Positions 1-9,741 of a stretch of DNA of 64,000 bases are shown piece by piece; position 1 is the first letter of the stretch, and each line of letters begins with the position of its first letter. A program made the position numbers and the translations under genes. Origin of the DNA: Paenibacillus swuensis (GTDB lineage: Bacteria > Bacillota > Bacilli > Paenibacillales > DY6); assembly GCF_001644605.1 (NCBI RefSeq), contig NZ_CP011388.1, positions 4,507,501-4,571,500 of the forward strand. The letters are read 5' to 3'. The notes beneath the pieces are model-generated. The model saw only the letters and a program-made list of their open reading frames with translations. It ran no database searches and was not told the origin of the DNA.

Positions 1-45
1 TGATCATTTTAGTAAACACTCCAGATCATCATAGTAGCAAAATTG

Positions 46-1119
46 TTATTGACCATAACCCGTTTCCAGAATGTTGAGGTTTACATGAATTTCTTCAGTA
101 AATGCCGGATGCTCTGTTCCAGCATTTCGAATCTGTTTCGTATGTCGAAGCACATAATCGGAAAGTCCCATTGGATCAACCCGTTTATCCTTACACAGCG
201 CAATAAACTTCTCCAGATCTGTTGTTAGCTGTTTGCGAACTTTGTTCTCCAGTTCTCTAAACTGTTGTGCTTGTTGATCTTCAGATGCCTGCGGCATATC
301 CTCGATATGAGCGGTAATGTCAAGTTGAATAGAAACTAAAGGACTGCGCTTTTGTTTTATGAACTTATAAGATACTTTAGATGAATTGATTTGCAATACG
401 GTTTCGGACTTCCGGTTCTCCTGCAGCTGCAATTGCAATCTATAACTTCCATTACGGGCATTCTGCAGCAGCAGTTTAAGCAATAAAGCCTGGTTCAGAC
501 TAATATGTGTTATGTATTTATCCCTGCGGAATAGAGCCAGACCATCCAATTTTGCTTGGTTTTGCTCCATTATTAGATAGGGTGCAAATAAGTCTCTCCC
601 TTTTCCGTAATAATCATATAAAGCGATATGGAAATTATGTTCAGGGAGATTTCCTTCTTTCATATTCTGTCTGAGTAAACTGGATAACAAAAAAGAATTT
701 TGGGAAACCTGGGATGCCTTCAGCAAATCGTATGCTTCCCGGTCAGCAACAGCGAGTTGCATGCGGGTGGAAATTTTCGGGTCATGGCACAAGTTGTTCA
801 TCACTGCCTCCACGCCGGTCCGGGCATAGTCTTTCCCGAAAATAAGCATATCCAATTGTCCGTATTCCAGCGCACCCATGGTTTTCGTGTTTAGTGCCGG
901 CATTAGACCAAGTTCCGAACGTGCGTTTGCAACATACATGGTAGCGCTCATCGTTTCCTTTTCCTTATAGTCGCCAACAAGAATGGAAGCTTTGATGTTA
1001 TCGCCTATTTGGTCATAGCCAATCGTATGGACGAGGTCTATTTTGTTTACAATCCGCTCACTGCCGCAACCTGTCAGTGTAAGCCAAAGTATGACGATCA
1101 GAATATACCTTATGATCAT
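46..1119 (-). CDS. Ger(x)C family spore germination lipoprotein
   Basis: C subunit of a GerA-type nutrient germinant receptor of the spore inner membrane. The reading frame is open up to 1260, but the start at 1119 is preferred because AAGGAG lies 9 nt upstream. This start gives 357 residues beginning with a typical lipoprotein signal: hydrophobic residues 4-15, then lipobox LTGC with the lipidated Cys at residue 18. The C-terminal half carries the family-typical K/R-rich and acidic helices and ends in GYGQ. It begins 13 nt after the stop of the interrupted GerA gene, so the two were one operon. A GerB-type permease subunit is not in the window and may lie beyond position 1. Family assignment is firm. 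Which germinant it serves cannot be read from sequence. Confidence 0.88.
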   Translation of the reverse strand: MIIRYILIVILWLTLTGCGSERIVNKIDLVHTIGYDQIGDNIKASILVGDYKEKETMSATMYVANARSELGLMPALNTKTMGALEYGQLDMLIFGKDYARTGVEAVMNNLCHDPKISTRMQLAVADREAYDLLKASQVSQNSFLLSSLLRQNMKEGNLPEHNFHIALYDYYGKGRDLFAPYLIMEQNQAKLDGLALFRRDKYITHISLNQALLLKLLLQNARNGSYRLQLQLQENRKSETVLQINSSKVSYKFIKQKRSPLVSIQLDITAHIEDMPQASEDQQAQQFRELENKVRKQLTTDLEKFIALCKDKRVDPMGLSDYVLRHTKQIRNAGTEHPAFTEEIHVNLNILETGYGQ

Positions 1120-1132
1120 GAAGTTTAGCTCC

Positions 1133-2704
1133 TTATTCATCATCATCCCATTCCTTTTGCCTCTTCCAGGGTTTAGGATTGTAAAACTTCTTATGTTGTG
1201 TTCGTAAAAACCCCGGCCTGTCGGTAATTTTTTCATAATCGGATCGTATAAAGCTGTCACTGAAATCGCCCGGCCGGAAAGGAAACAACGGTACCATATA
1301 AGGAAAACCCAAGGAGGTCAGACGAGTAACGTGCACGAGCAGGAAACAGACGCCAATGAATATGCCGAGCGAGCCCCAATATGCGGCTAATAAGATAATT
1401 GGAAATCTCAAAAACCGGATCGTATTCGACATCTTGTAGATGGGGGTTGTAAAGGATGCAAGCGCTGAGAGACATACTACTATAATCAAAATATTACTTG
1501 CCAGCGCAGCTTCCACCGCAGCGGTTCCTACGATAATCCCCCCTACAATGCCAAGCGTTTGACCGATCTTGCTAGGGAGTCTGGCCCCCGCTTCCCGAAC
1601 AAATTCAATGATTAATTCTAAAAACAACACTTCTAACACCGGATCGAAGGGAACATTTAATCTGGAATAGATCAGGGGCTTTAACATATCCTGCGGAATG
1701 ACTTCATAATGAAAGGTCATGATAGCCACATACATGGAGCTGGCTATGATGGAAAATATAACGCCAAAGATTCGGATTATCCGAAAGAAAGAACCAATAA
1801 CCCATGGCAGGTAATAGTCTTCCGGGGAAATAAAGAAATCAAATAATGTGGATGGGCCAATGATAAAATAGGGAGAACCGTCGCTTATCACAGCTACTTG
1901 TCCCCGGATTAGGGAATAGGTGACCCTGTCTCTGCGTTCTGTGTTCAGCAACAGAGGAAAAGGTGTGTTAGAGTTATCCGTAATTAACTGGTCCAATTGT
2001 GTGGAGTCAAAGATGACCGTAAAATCTAGCGCTTTAATCCTTTGTTCAACCGTAGCTACGATCTGTTCATTGGTCAATCCGTCAATATATAGAATGGCAA
2101 TTCTTGAATGAGATATTTTTCCTGATGTAACTTCTTTTATGACTAAATTAGGGATATTGACTTGGGTTCGCATTAAATGAAGGTTCGTATCTAAATCCTC
2201 TGTAAACCCTATTTTGGGTCCGACCACACTGAACTCATTTTCCGTATCATTGGTTTTTCGAAGTCCTATTAGGCTTTTGACCTTGTAAAGGATACCGCGA
2301 TCGGCGTGCTCATGAATTCTTAAGAATACGTGGCCGCTTAGGATCAATTTGCGAATGAGATCTGCATCATCAGAAACTTGGTATTCTTGCAAAGGAATAA
2401 ACGGAATGAAATCTTCAACATTCTTGATCTCTAGGTTCGTATTGCATTCCTGTAAGGGTTTCTAAATCTTGAATTGTAATTGCTTAACATCCACCAGCGT
2501 TGAAAGGTAGCAAATATATATTTTTTGATCAGCTAGAGATATCGTTTTGCTTTTGAAATCGTCTGATTTACGAAATATATTCATGATTTCGGTTAAGGAC
2601 TTTAGCTTTGGATCAGACGCCTTGTTCGATTTATTCGGATTGTGGACCCTCAAAGAAGAATCAACTCCAAAAAGTTCCTTTGATGGAGAAAGTATGTGTT
2701 TCAA
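1133..2704 (-). pseudogene. GerA family germination receptor subunit, interrupted by an in-frame TAG
   Basis: A single reading frame of 523 sense codons, about the usual length of GerAA-type proteins, interrupted by TAG at 2464-2462. The part before the stop (TTG start at 2704, 80 residues) has the N-terminal cytoplasmic GerA pattern (SLTEIMNIF, then LADQKIYICYLSTLVD). After the stop the frame resumes with KPLQECNTNLE and continues through the soluble domain, four or five membrane segments and a charged C-terminus ending WKRQKEWDDDE. GerA proteins commonly read ILKPL at this point, so the simplest history is a TTG Leu codon changed to TAG. A shorter product could begin at TTG 2392 (419 residues), but I see no good ribosome binding site there. 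It may be a real null allele, a suppressed stop or a sequencing error. Confidence 0.8.
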
Positions 2705-2728
2705 GATGTGTTTCTATGCAACCATAAG

Positions 2729-2771
2729 AAGGCTGTCCTCCAAGGTTAGGTTACCTTAGGGGGACAGCCTT
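2729..2771 (-). terminator. Hairpin after the UvrA-like gene
   Basis: The arms AAGGCTGTCC and GGACAGCCTT are perfect complements, with a second inner AAGGT/ACCTT pairing. The hairpin lies between the stop of the UvrA-like gene and the GerA start. The T-rich tail on the minus strand is short (CTTAT), so strength is uncertain. Confidence 0.6.
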
Positions 2772-2804
2772 TGTTTCTTAGCTATGCTGTTCATTTGTGT
2801 TGCA

Positions 2805-5060
2805 TTATATCAGATGTTTTCCAGTGATGGACTGTTCCGCATGGATAATTTCCTGAGGCGTGCCCTCAAACACCACCTGGCCGCCCTTGCTGCCTCCGTC
2901 CGGCCCCATGTCGATGATCCAGTCCGCTTGGCTGATCACATCCAGGTTATGCTCGATGACAATGACCGTGTTGCCTGCATCCACAAGACGGTTCATAATG
3001 GCCAGAAGATGACCGATATCCGACATATGAAGGCCGGTTGTCGGCTCGTCCAATACATAGATGCTGCCTTTCTTGTGCAGCTCGCTTGCTAACTTGATGC
3101 GCTGGCATTCCCCGCCGGAGAGCGTACTTAGCGGCTGACCGAGTGTAATGTAATTCAATCCCACATCACTCATGGCCTGAAGTTTGCGCACAACCTCTTT
3201 AAGCTCGAAGAATTCCAATGCGCGCTCTACTGTCATCTCCAGCACTTCTGCAATGGACTTGCCGTTCAACTTGTACGCCAGCACCTCTTCCTTGAACCGT
3301 CTGCCTCCGCATACTTCGCATGGCAGTTTCACGCTTTCAAGGAAAGCAAGATCTGTATAAACAACACCCAGCCCTTGACAGTTCTCGCAAGCCCCTTTGG
3401 AGTTGAAGCTGAATAAACCTTGATTTACCTTGTTCGCGGATGCAAACGCCTTGCGCACATCATCCATGATACCCGTATAGGTTGCCGGATTCGATCGTGT
3501 TGACACGCCTACCGCCGACTGGTCAATAACGATCGCATCCGAATGCTGGCTGAGGAAGATATCGTTAATCAGCGTGCTTTTGCCCGAACCCGCGACACCC
3601 GTCACTACTGTCAGTATGCCTGTTGGAATATCCACACTCACGTTCTGCAGGTTGTGCAGCTGCGCATTCTTGATGGACAACTTGCCCGAAGGTTGCCTGC
3701 AATCTTGCTTCAGCTGGAGTGGACGTTTCATATGAGAGCCGGTCAACGTACTTGACGCAAGCAAGCCTTGGAAGCTTCCTTCATACATAATCGTGCCCCC
3801 GCGGCTTCCGGCGTGCGGTCCGACGTCGACGATATGATCCGCCATCTTGATTACATCGGGATCATGTTCGACGACAATGACGGTATTGCCTTTATCGCGC
3901 AGCTTCTGAAGTAACTCATTCAACCGGTGTACATCACGGGGGTGCAGGCCGACACTCGGCTCATCGAAGATGTAAGTGACATCCACCAGACTGCCGCTGA
4001 GGTGCTTTACCATCTTGACACGCTGCGACTCGCCGCCTGATAATGTATCCGTCTCGCGGTCGAGCGTCAAATAGTCAAGTCCGATATCCACCAGATGCTG
4101 CAATCGCTCTGTCAGCGACTTGACGACCGGGGCTGCGACTGGATCGTTAATCTCCCGGATGACGCGTATAAGTTGTCCCACTTCCATAGAAGAAACTTCC
4201 GCGATATTAAGACCGTTAATCCTGCAGCTCAGCGCGGCTTGACTGAGTCTGGCCCCGCGGCAGCTGGAACAGGGACCTTCGGAAATGTATTGCGCAACCG
4301 CTTTTTGTGTGCGCTCGGACATCGTCTTTACATCCCGCTTAATATATTTGTTAGTGAATTTCTCGATGATGCCTTCCACGGTCACATTCATGCTCTTCCC
4401 GGCGAACTGCATCTCTACTTTTCTCGCCTTGGCATACAGCAGTTGTTCCAGTTCCTCCTCTGTATAATCGCTCAGCTTCTTATCCGGATCGTAGAACCCC
4501 GATTCCATGATCATCGACCAATCCCAGCTGTTCACCTTATAGTCCGCCAGCAAGACGGCTCCTTCTCTCAGCGACCTTGACTTATCTAGCACCTTGCTCA
4601 TATCAACACCTAGTCTGCGGCCGATTCCGTTGCATTCGGGACACATCCCTTGCGGATCGTTAAACGAGAACATGGAGGCTTGTCCGATATAGGGCTGACC
4701 TACTCGCGAGAACAATAGACGAACAATGGGTGAGATATCGGTAATGGTGCCCATCGTGGAATGGGAACCGCCGCCAAGCCGCTTCTGATCGACAATAACA
4801 GCCATGCTAAGGTTCTCGATGGCATCGGTATCAGGTTGTGGATACTTAGGCAGGAAATTACGCACAAACAAGCTGAAATTTTCATTCAGCAGTCGTGTCG
4901 ATTCTGCCGCGATCGTATCAAAGACGATCGATGATTTACCCGATCCCGATACCCCCGTGAAGATTGTGATTTTCCGCTTGGGAATACGCAAGGATACGTT
5001 CTTCAGATTGTTTTCCCTCGCACCCGAGATCACGATATATTCCTGATTTAATTCACTCAT
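2805..5060 (-). CDS. UvrA-like ABC ATPase lacking a UvrB-binding domain
   Basis: Soluble twin ABC ATPase of the UvrA superfamily, 751 residues from the ATG at 5060 (AAGGA 8 nt upstream); an in-frame start further upstream has no such site. Both nucleotide-binding halves are complete: Walker A GVSGSGKSS and GVAGSGKST, signatures LSGGESQ and LSGGECQ, Walker B IFDEPS and VLDEPT. Zinc-type pairs are visible in each half (CPECNGIG and CSSCRGARL; CENCQGLG and CEVCGGRRF). Genuine UvrA is about 940-960 residues and carries a UvrB-binding insert, so this is the shorter UvrA2/DrrC-like class, linked in some bacteria to drug tolerance or DNA-adduct protection. The substrate is unknown. It stands alone between the germination genes and a small membrane protein. 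Confidence 0.85.
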   Translation of the reverse strand: MSELNQEYIVISGARENNLKNVSLRIPKRKITIFTGVSGSGKSSIVFDTIAAESTRLLNENFSLFVRNFLPKYPQPDTDAIENLSMAVIVDQKRLGGGSHSTMGTITDISPIVRLLFSRVGQPYIGQASMFSFNDPQGMCPECNGIGRRLGVDMSKVLDKSRSLREGAVLLADYKVNSWDWSMIMESGFYDPDKKLSDYTEEELEQLLYAKARKVEMQFAGKSMNVTVEGIIEKFTNKYIKRDVKTMSERTQKAVAQYISEGPCSSCRGARLSQAALSCRINGLNIAEVSSMEVGQLIRVIREINDPVAAPVVKSLTERLQHLVDIGLDYLTLDRETDTLSGGESQRVKMVKHLSGSLVDVTYIFDEPSVGLHPRDVHRLNELLQKLRDKGNTVIVVEHDPDVIKMADHIVDVGPHAGSRGGTIMYEGSFQGLLASSTLTGSHMKRPLQLKQDCRQPSGKLSIKNAQLHNLQNVSVDIPTGILTVVTGVAGSGKSTLINDIFLSQHSDAIVIDQSAVGVSTRSNPATYTGIMDDVRKAFASANKVNQGLFSFNSKGACENCQGLGVVYTDLAFLESVKLPCEVCGGRRFKEEVLAYKLNGKSIAEVLEMTVERALEFFELKEVVRKLQAMSDVGLNYITLGQPLSTLSGGECQRIKLASELHKKGSIYVLDEPTTGLHMSDIGHLLAIMNRLVDAGNTVIVIEHNLDVISQADWIIDMGPDGGSKGGQVVFEGTPQEIIHAEQSITGKHLI

Positions 5061-5205
5061 GCTTACCATCCTTCCAATCGTGTTCATTTTATATTGACAT
5101 TGTATCATTCATCGTGCACAAGAAAAGTATTAGACTTGTAAAGTTGCGCAGGTGTCTAAAACGCTTCAGTTTGCGCATCGGAAGTTAAGAACACTCGCAC
5201 CAGTA

Positions 5206-5643
5206 TTACTCCATAAGAATTGAATATACAATTGTAACCGCAAGACTTATCAACGTTGATGTTCCATAATACTTTAATACTCGCATTCTGGATTTCATAT
5301 AAACGTCTGAGAGCACAACGTACGGATGGATCAAACCAAAGCATACTATAACGAACAAGATCATTGTGCCGATGATCATCATCGAATGAATGGAATCCGT
5401 CACATTCTCAGCAAGGCTCACGCTTAAAGTCATGGCAAGGCCCAGTCCAATAAGGACAACAATCATAACATATTGGAGAAACTTTACCCATCTTCGTTCC
5501 CATTTGTCGGTCTTTCTTTTGACATAGTAGCCCAAAATTACGTCATTCTCGAGAAAACTAAAGAATCTAGCTTTCTTCTTTTTCTCCTGCTTTGAAATGG
5601 AATTCATGATTCGCTTAAATTTTCTTTGCGTTTTATTCGACAT
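5206..5643 (-). CDS. Small membrane protein of unknown function
   Basis: I do not recognise this 145-residue protein. From the ATG at 5643 (AAGGA 8 nt upstream) it has a strongly basic N-terminal tail (KTQRKFKR, KQEKKKKARF) followed by three hydrophobic segments at roughly residues 55-77, 85-107 and 122-143, and it ends at VYSILME. It could be a membrane-anchored accessory protein. There is no conserved motif to suggest an activity. An in-frame upstream extension to 5733 lacks a convincing ribosome binding site. Confidence 0.6.
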   Translation of the reverse strand: MSNKTQRKFKRIMNSISKQEKKKKARFFSFLENDVILGYYVKRKTDKWERRWVKFLQYVMIVVLIGLGLAMTLSVSLAENVTDSIHSMMIIGTMILFVIVCFGLIHPYVVLSDVYMKSRMRVLKYYGTSTLISLAVTIVYSILME

Positions 5644-5730
5644 ATCATTCATCCTTATACTTTGTTGGCATCGTACAAGAATTCGACGAATTTCCTGTTT
5701 GCCCTTCTCCTCGCTCGATTCATAATTTTT

Positions 5731-5769
5731 CAAAAGAAAAAGACCTTGCGATAATTGAATATCGCAAGG
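5731..5769 (-). terminator. Rho-independent terminator of the carbohydrate locus
   Basis: CCTTGCGATA and TATCGCAAGG are perfect complements around a 6-nt loop. On the minus strand the hairpin is followed by TCTTTTTCTTTTG. It lies just after the glycosidase stop and closes the locus that is read from about 16.5 kb downwards. Confidence 0.85.
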
Positions 5770-5802
5770 CCAAACCCGCCGTTCCGCATACCTAGATTCG
5801 AA

Positions 5803-8265
5803 TTATTTCGTAAGCGTAATAGAATCAAGCACTAAATCATACGCCAGACTTTCACTATGTTTACCGGTGATCATAAACTTGAATGTTTTATTGCCTGCTG
5901 TAGTAAATGTTTTCGTCCCCAAGTCAAGCTCAGTATACACCCCGCCTGTCGCGACAGGATCATAAGTATCCTGCGGTACTCCTTGGTTCTGCCCATCGAT
6001 GGAAAGTTGAAAAATCCCCCGCTGGTTCAGCTTTTTGACCTTCACCTTCACGTTATAGGTTCCGGTAAAAGGAAGGTCGATACTGTTATAAGAGATGTAA
6101 TCCCCTATTCCGTTGGCAACCAGCTTGTCTCCGCCTCCATCGCTCATTGCTTGATCCGTAAGCGTGATTCGTGCATCTCCGGACGAAATCGTCGCTTCCT
6201 CGGTTTCCAATTCCCTCACCATTACGAAGGGAGCGACCGGATTCAGCAGTACATAATCCACGGCCAATTCGTATCCGGTGCTGTCTGCGTGCTTCCCTGT
6301 TGCCGTAAACTTAAACATGTGGTTACCTGCAGTGTTAAAGTTTACATTTCCCAAATTCAGTTCCTCGTAAACCCCTCCGTTTGAAACCGGATCATAGCCG
6401 TCCATCGGTAATCCCTGGTTAGTTCCATCGACAGATAGCTGATATATACCTCTCGTATTTAGTTTTTTTACTTTAACACGCACATTAAAGGTTCCCGCTT
6501 CCGGCACATTGACGCTGTAAGAGACGAAATCTCCTACACCATTCGCGTTCAATTTATCCCCCGCGCCTCCGCTTAAATTCACATCTGTAAAAGCTGCGCG
6601 GGTATCTCCGGTTGAAGTCGAGGCTGTCAGAGACTCCGTTTCATAGAGCTTGCCTGAGACGGGACTGCCAGGACCCGCGTAGACTAAACCCGTCAGATTG
6701 CCCGAAACATATATCGGATGTTTGGTCAGAAGCAGCGTATGATTTCCGGGTGCATAGGTTTGACTGTTCCCCATCATATCCGTAATCGTGATGGCGCTAG
6801 CCGTATTCAAGGTTACATTCGCATCCGTAGTCGCCCACATAGCCCGTGTCGTTCCCCCGGAGCTGTTACTGAAAACGTAGCTGTGCACCGCCGAGCTTCC
6901 CGCTCCCAATTTATCTCTGCTCACAAAATTCGCTCCCGTCAGCTGCCGGGTCATTGCGGCATACGCAGCATAGCCCGGCTTCGGCACATATTTACCCATA
7001 GCATCGTTCGGATGACGGATGAGTCCAAAGTTTCTTTCAAAATCCGTCGGAATGGTCCCTTTGTTAAGGAAGTTATACCAATTATATTTGGCAACCTTCT
7101 GCGTGGACATAGCGATAACGTAACTCCGAACCAGATAATCGGCTTGAGTCAGCTCACTCACGCCTCCGCTATTAGAAGACCAACCATCTTCTGTCATATA
7201 GATCGGTTTCGATACTTGGCCATTGTACTGCTTCACTAAATTGTCCAAGTTAGAAATAAACTGGGCCAAATACAACTCCGGATGGTTGGCATGATCATAT
7301 GGATGCATACTGACTGCATCCATATAAGCCAAACCGCCCTTCTGAAATACCGCCTCATGGAACGGCAGCCCTACACCCGCGGTTGCACCGCCAATAACCT
7401 TCACCGACGGATTCACCGATTTCGCTGCAGCATAGGTTGATTTAAGCAGCTGGTAATAGTATTCAGGCTTATCGGCTGCAGCCGGACCTGTGAAGAAAGC
7501 AGAGATGTTCGGCTCGTTGTAGACCTCAACCTCATTGATTTGAGAACCGAATCTCTGCATCAGCTGTTTCGTATAATTGGCAAAGCCCGTTCTTCCCGCA
7601 TCCGTATAAGGTGTCACACCCGTTCCATTGCCGTCGTTGTCATAAAGCGAATGATCTAAAGCTAAGGTCATGAGAGGTTTAATCCCTTTGTTGCTTAAAG
7701 CCGTCATATAGTCGGTTAGGAAAGGTTGGAACGCATATGTCCCTTTAGTCGTCTCAATATATTCCCATCTTTGAGTATCGCGCACCGTTTTTACTCCCAT
7801 AAGCTGAAGTAACGGTGCTATCTCCGGATGCTGTCTGGTCGAGTTGCCGAAATGAGTTTGTACACTGAAGAAAGAATCACTGATTCCGCTTGTGTCGAAA
7901 GGCGCCAATATGGCAAAGGTCGTAGACTTGGAAGCTACAACCGACGCTCCGCTCTTGGCATTCAAATCCAGCTTAAAATAGCCTTTAGCCGATAAGCTAA
8001 GCGTTAATGTCGTACTCCCGTTCACCGGCTTATTTCCTGAAGCCATCACTTTGCCTAAATAATCAGTAACCGAATAATCCACAGAGCTTTGATCCGTCGT
8101 AATTCCAAAGCTAACGGTCTCTCCTGTCTGATAAATATTTCCCAGCTTGTGCTGCGTAATGCTTAGCGTTGCCGCCATTGCGGGCGAGGGAATCGCCATA
8201 GATGTAATCAAGCCGGCAAACATACAAATCAACACTACCCACATTCCAGGTTTAAAAAAAGACAT
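5803..8265 (-). CDS. Secreted clan-A-like glycoside hydrolase with twin C-terminal modules
   Basis: 820-residue exported protein. Residues 1-31 form a signal peptide (hydrophobic core, AMA cleavage site). Residues about 35-120 look like an Ig/fibronectin-type domain. Residues about 125-450 look like a (beta/alpha)8 barrel: VYNEPN with E251 fits the acid/base glutamate, and YMTEDGW with E359 fits the nucleophile, the arrangement of clan GH-A (GH39/GH5/GH51-like). I cannot name the family. The tail holds two copies of a roughly 135-residue module (about 541-675 and 684-820) sharing GDKL.ANG.GD, VKVKKLN.RGI.QLS.DG.NQG and GKH, resembling carbohydrate-binding beta-sandwiches. It is the last gene of the sugar locus and probably cuts an extracellular plant or microbial glycan to supply the transporter. 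Confidence 0.8.
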   Translation of the reverse strand: MSFFKPGMWVVLICMFAGLITSMAIPSPAMAATLSITQHKLGNIYQTGETVSFGITTDQSSVDYSVTDYLGKVMASGNKPVNGSTTLTLSLSAKGYFKLDLNAKSGASVVASKSTTFAILAPFDTSGISDSFFSVQTHFGNSTRQHPEIAPLLQLMGVKTVRDTQRWEYIETTKGTYAFQPFLTDYMTALSNKGIKPLMTLALDHSLYDNDGNGTGVTPYTDAGRTGFANYTKQLMQRFGSQINEVEVYNEPNISAFFTGPAAADKPEYYYQLLKSTYAAAKSVNPSVKVIGGATAGVGLPFHEAVFQKGGLAYMDAVSMHPYDHANHPELYLAQFISNLDNLVKQYNGQVSKPIYMTEDGWSSNSGGVSELTQADYLVRSYVIAMSTQKVAKYNWYNFLNKGTIPTDFERNFGLIRHPNDAMGKYVPKPGYAAYAAMTRQLTGANFVSRDKLGAGSSAVHSYVFSNSSGGTTRAMWATTDANVTLNTASAITITDMMGNSQTYAPGNHTLLLTKHPIYVSGNLTGLVYAGPGSPVSGKLYETESLTASTSTGDTRAAFTDVNLSGGAGDKLNANGVGDFVSYSVNVPEAGTFNVRVKVKKLNTRGIYQLSVDGTNQGLPMDGYDPVSNGGVYEELNLGNVNFNTAGNHMFKFTATGKHADSTGYELAVDYVLLNPVAPFVMVRELETEEATISSGDARITLTDQAMSDGGGDKLVANGIGDYISYNSIDLPFTGTYNVKVKVKKLNQRGIFQLSIDGQNQGVPQDTYDPVATGGVYTELDLGTKTFTTAGNKTFKFMITGKHSESLAYDLVLDSITLTK

Positions 8266-8320
8266 TATTTATCACGCTCCTACTATAATTTGGATTCACT
8301 TACAATTTATATGAACTGGA

Positions 8321-8345
8321 AAAGAGGTGCAGCCAGCGCCTCTTT
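8321..8345 (-). terminator. Hairpin between FAD oxidoreductase and glycosidase genes
   Basis: AAAGAGGTGC and GCGCCTCTTT can pair around AGCCA with one mismatch. On the minus strand this gives a stem ending CCTCTTTTCC directly after the oxidoreductase stop. It may be a partial terminator that lowers read-through into the glycosidase gene. Its weak T-run makes this uncertain. Confidence 0.45.
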
Positions 8346-8357
8346 CCCAGTAAAGCG

Positions 8358-9713
8358 TTATTCCAGAATCGCCCCATTTCGAACCAACTCCTCCTGCAGT
8401 AAACCTATGCTTAACTCGCCCGGAACCATATGGTTCTGATATGCCAGCGCTGCCGCGGTGCCCGCCGCCTCTCCGAGTGCCATTGAAATGGACATGACTC
8501 GCAGCGAGCTGAACGCCTCGTGTGTAGCCGAGATACAGCGGCCTGTTACGATCAGGTTGCTGACCTGCTCTTGAATCAGGCAACGGAAGGGGATATCGTA
8601 TGAGGTGCCCTTTTTCAATTTCACGTAGTGTGTGCCTTGACCCAACGGATCGTGAATATCGACCATATAATGCGCCTTGGCTACGACATCGCTGAACTTT
8701 CGCGTGGTGATGATATCGTGCTCGGACAACGTATACTGACCCTTTACCCTGCGGCTTTCGCGAATACCGACTTGGGGAGCAACACGCTGCAGATAACACG
8801 TTTCAAAGCCCGGCATGAATTGTCGGAAGAAGGTTACCGCTTCTTCAACTTGAAAGCGGCCTTCAATCTCTGCGCGAGTCAAGTCCTCCGCTTTCGTGCC
8901 GTCCACGTTCTGGATCCGTGTAAAGTTAGCGTAAACGACATCCGGCCGCCCCGGCAGGCTCCAGGCAATGGCAATGTTCGTACGCGGAATATGAAATAAA
9001 TAGCCGGCCTCCTTCGCTTTCGCCACCCGCTCAGTCTGACCTTCAAAAATCATGTGCGTTTCTCCCGAGATATGTCCGCTGAACGGCCCATCCTCGATAG
9101 GCGGCACTTCCCGTACCAGCTTGTCCCCATCCACGCCCCCCACCGCAAACATCAAGGAAACCGGCTGCATTAAGCCGTCCTTCGGTCTGCCGATTTCAAA
9201 GTCGACTCCGGCCCGGGCCGCCACGTCTGCATCACCGGTCGCATCGATGTACGTATGCGCTCTAATCGCCTGTCGGCCCGACTTGCTCTCGACAAGAATG
9301 GCCTCTATTCGGTCTCCTTGCATCACAACATCCGTGACGAGCGTATGCAGCAACAGCTGAACGCCCGCATCCACCAGTGTTCTTAAGTAGTAGAATGCCA
9401 ACGCATCCGGATCGAAAGGCTCATAATTGTCCGTTTTCAGGAGTGCGCCCTGCTTATACATAGTCTCGCGTAACGTGCTGTAAATACCGCCAATAACCAG
9501 CCTTTCTCCATCATGAAAGCCGCTGGAGAAACCTGCGACCAAGCTGTTCGTGCCGACACCGCCCAAGAATCCATACCGCTCGATTAATAACGTCCTTACG
9601 CCGCTTCGCGCCGCGGCCAGCGCGGCTGCGTAGCCTGCAGGACCGCCGCCCGCAACGACAACGTCGACATCCTGAATAACCTCCACCTGCTGCTCGGGAA
9701 TCCAAATTTGCAT
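8358..9713 (-). CDS. FAD-dependent oxidoreductase (FAD_oxidored-like)
   Basis: 451-residue cytoplasmic flavoenzyme; the start at 9713 has AAGGAG 9 nt upstream. Dinucleotide-binding motif VVVAGGGPAGYAAALAAARSG at residues about 18-38, followed by LLIERYGFLGG and a GTNSLVAGF segment typical of the PF12831 group. A second FAD-contact motif, YIDATGDADVAARAG, lies near residue 155, and the C-terminal NLIVTGRCISATHEAFSSLR completes the fold. There is no signal peptide, so it acts inside the cell. Its place between the sugar permeases and the glycosidase argues for oxidation of an imported sugar or glycoside, but the substrate and the reaction are inference. Members of this group in similar loci are mostly uncharacterised. 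Confidence 0.82.
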   Translation of the reverse strand: MQIWIPEQQVEVIQDVDVVVAGGGPAGYAAALAAARSGVRTLLIERYGFLGGVGTNSLVAGFSSGFHDGERLVIGGIYSTLRETMYKQGALLKTDNYEPFDPDALAFYYLRTLVDAGVQLLLHTLVTDVVMQGDRIEAILVESKSGRQAIRAHTYIDATGDADVAARAGVDFEIGRPKDGLMQPVSLMFAVGGVDGDKLVREVPPIEDGPFSGHISGETHMIFEGQTERVAKAKEAGYLFHIPRTNIAIAWSLPGRPDVVYANFTRIQNVDGTKAEDLTRAEIEGRFQVEEAVTFFRQFMPGFETCYLQRVAPQVGIRESRRVKGQYTLSEHDIITTRKFSDVVAKAHYMVDIHDPLGQGTHYVKLKKGTSYDIPFRCLIQEQVSNLIVTGRCISATHEAFSSLRVMSISMALGEAAGTAAALAYQNHMVPGELSIGLLQEELVRNGAILE

Positions 9714-9741
9714 CCTGCTTCTCTCCTTTATAACTTCTTTA

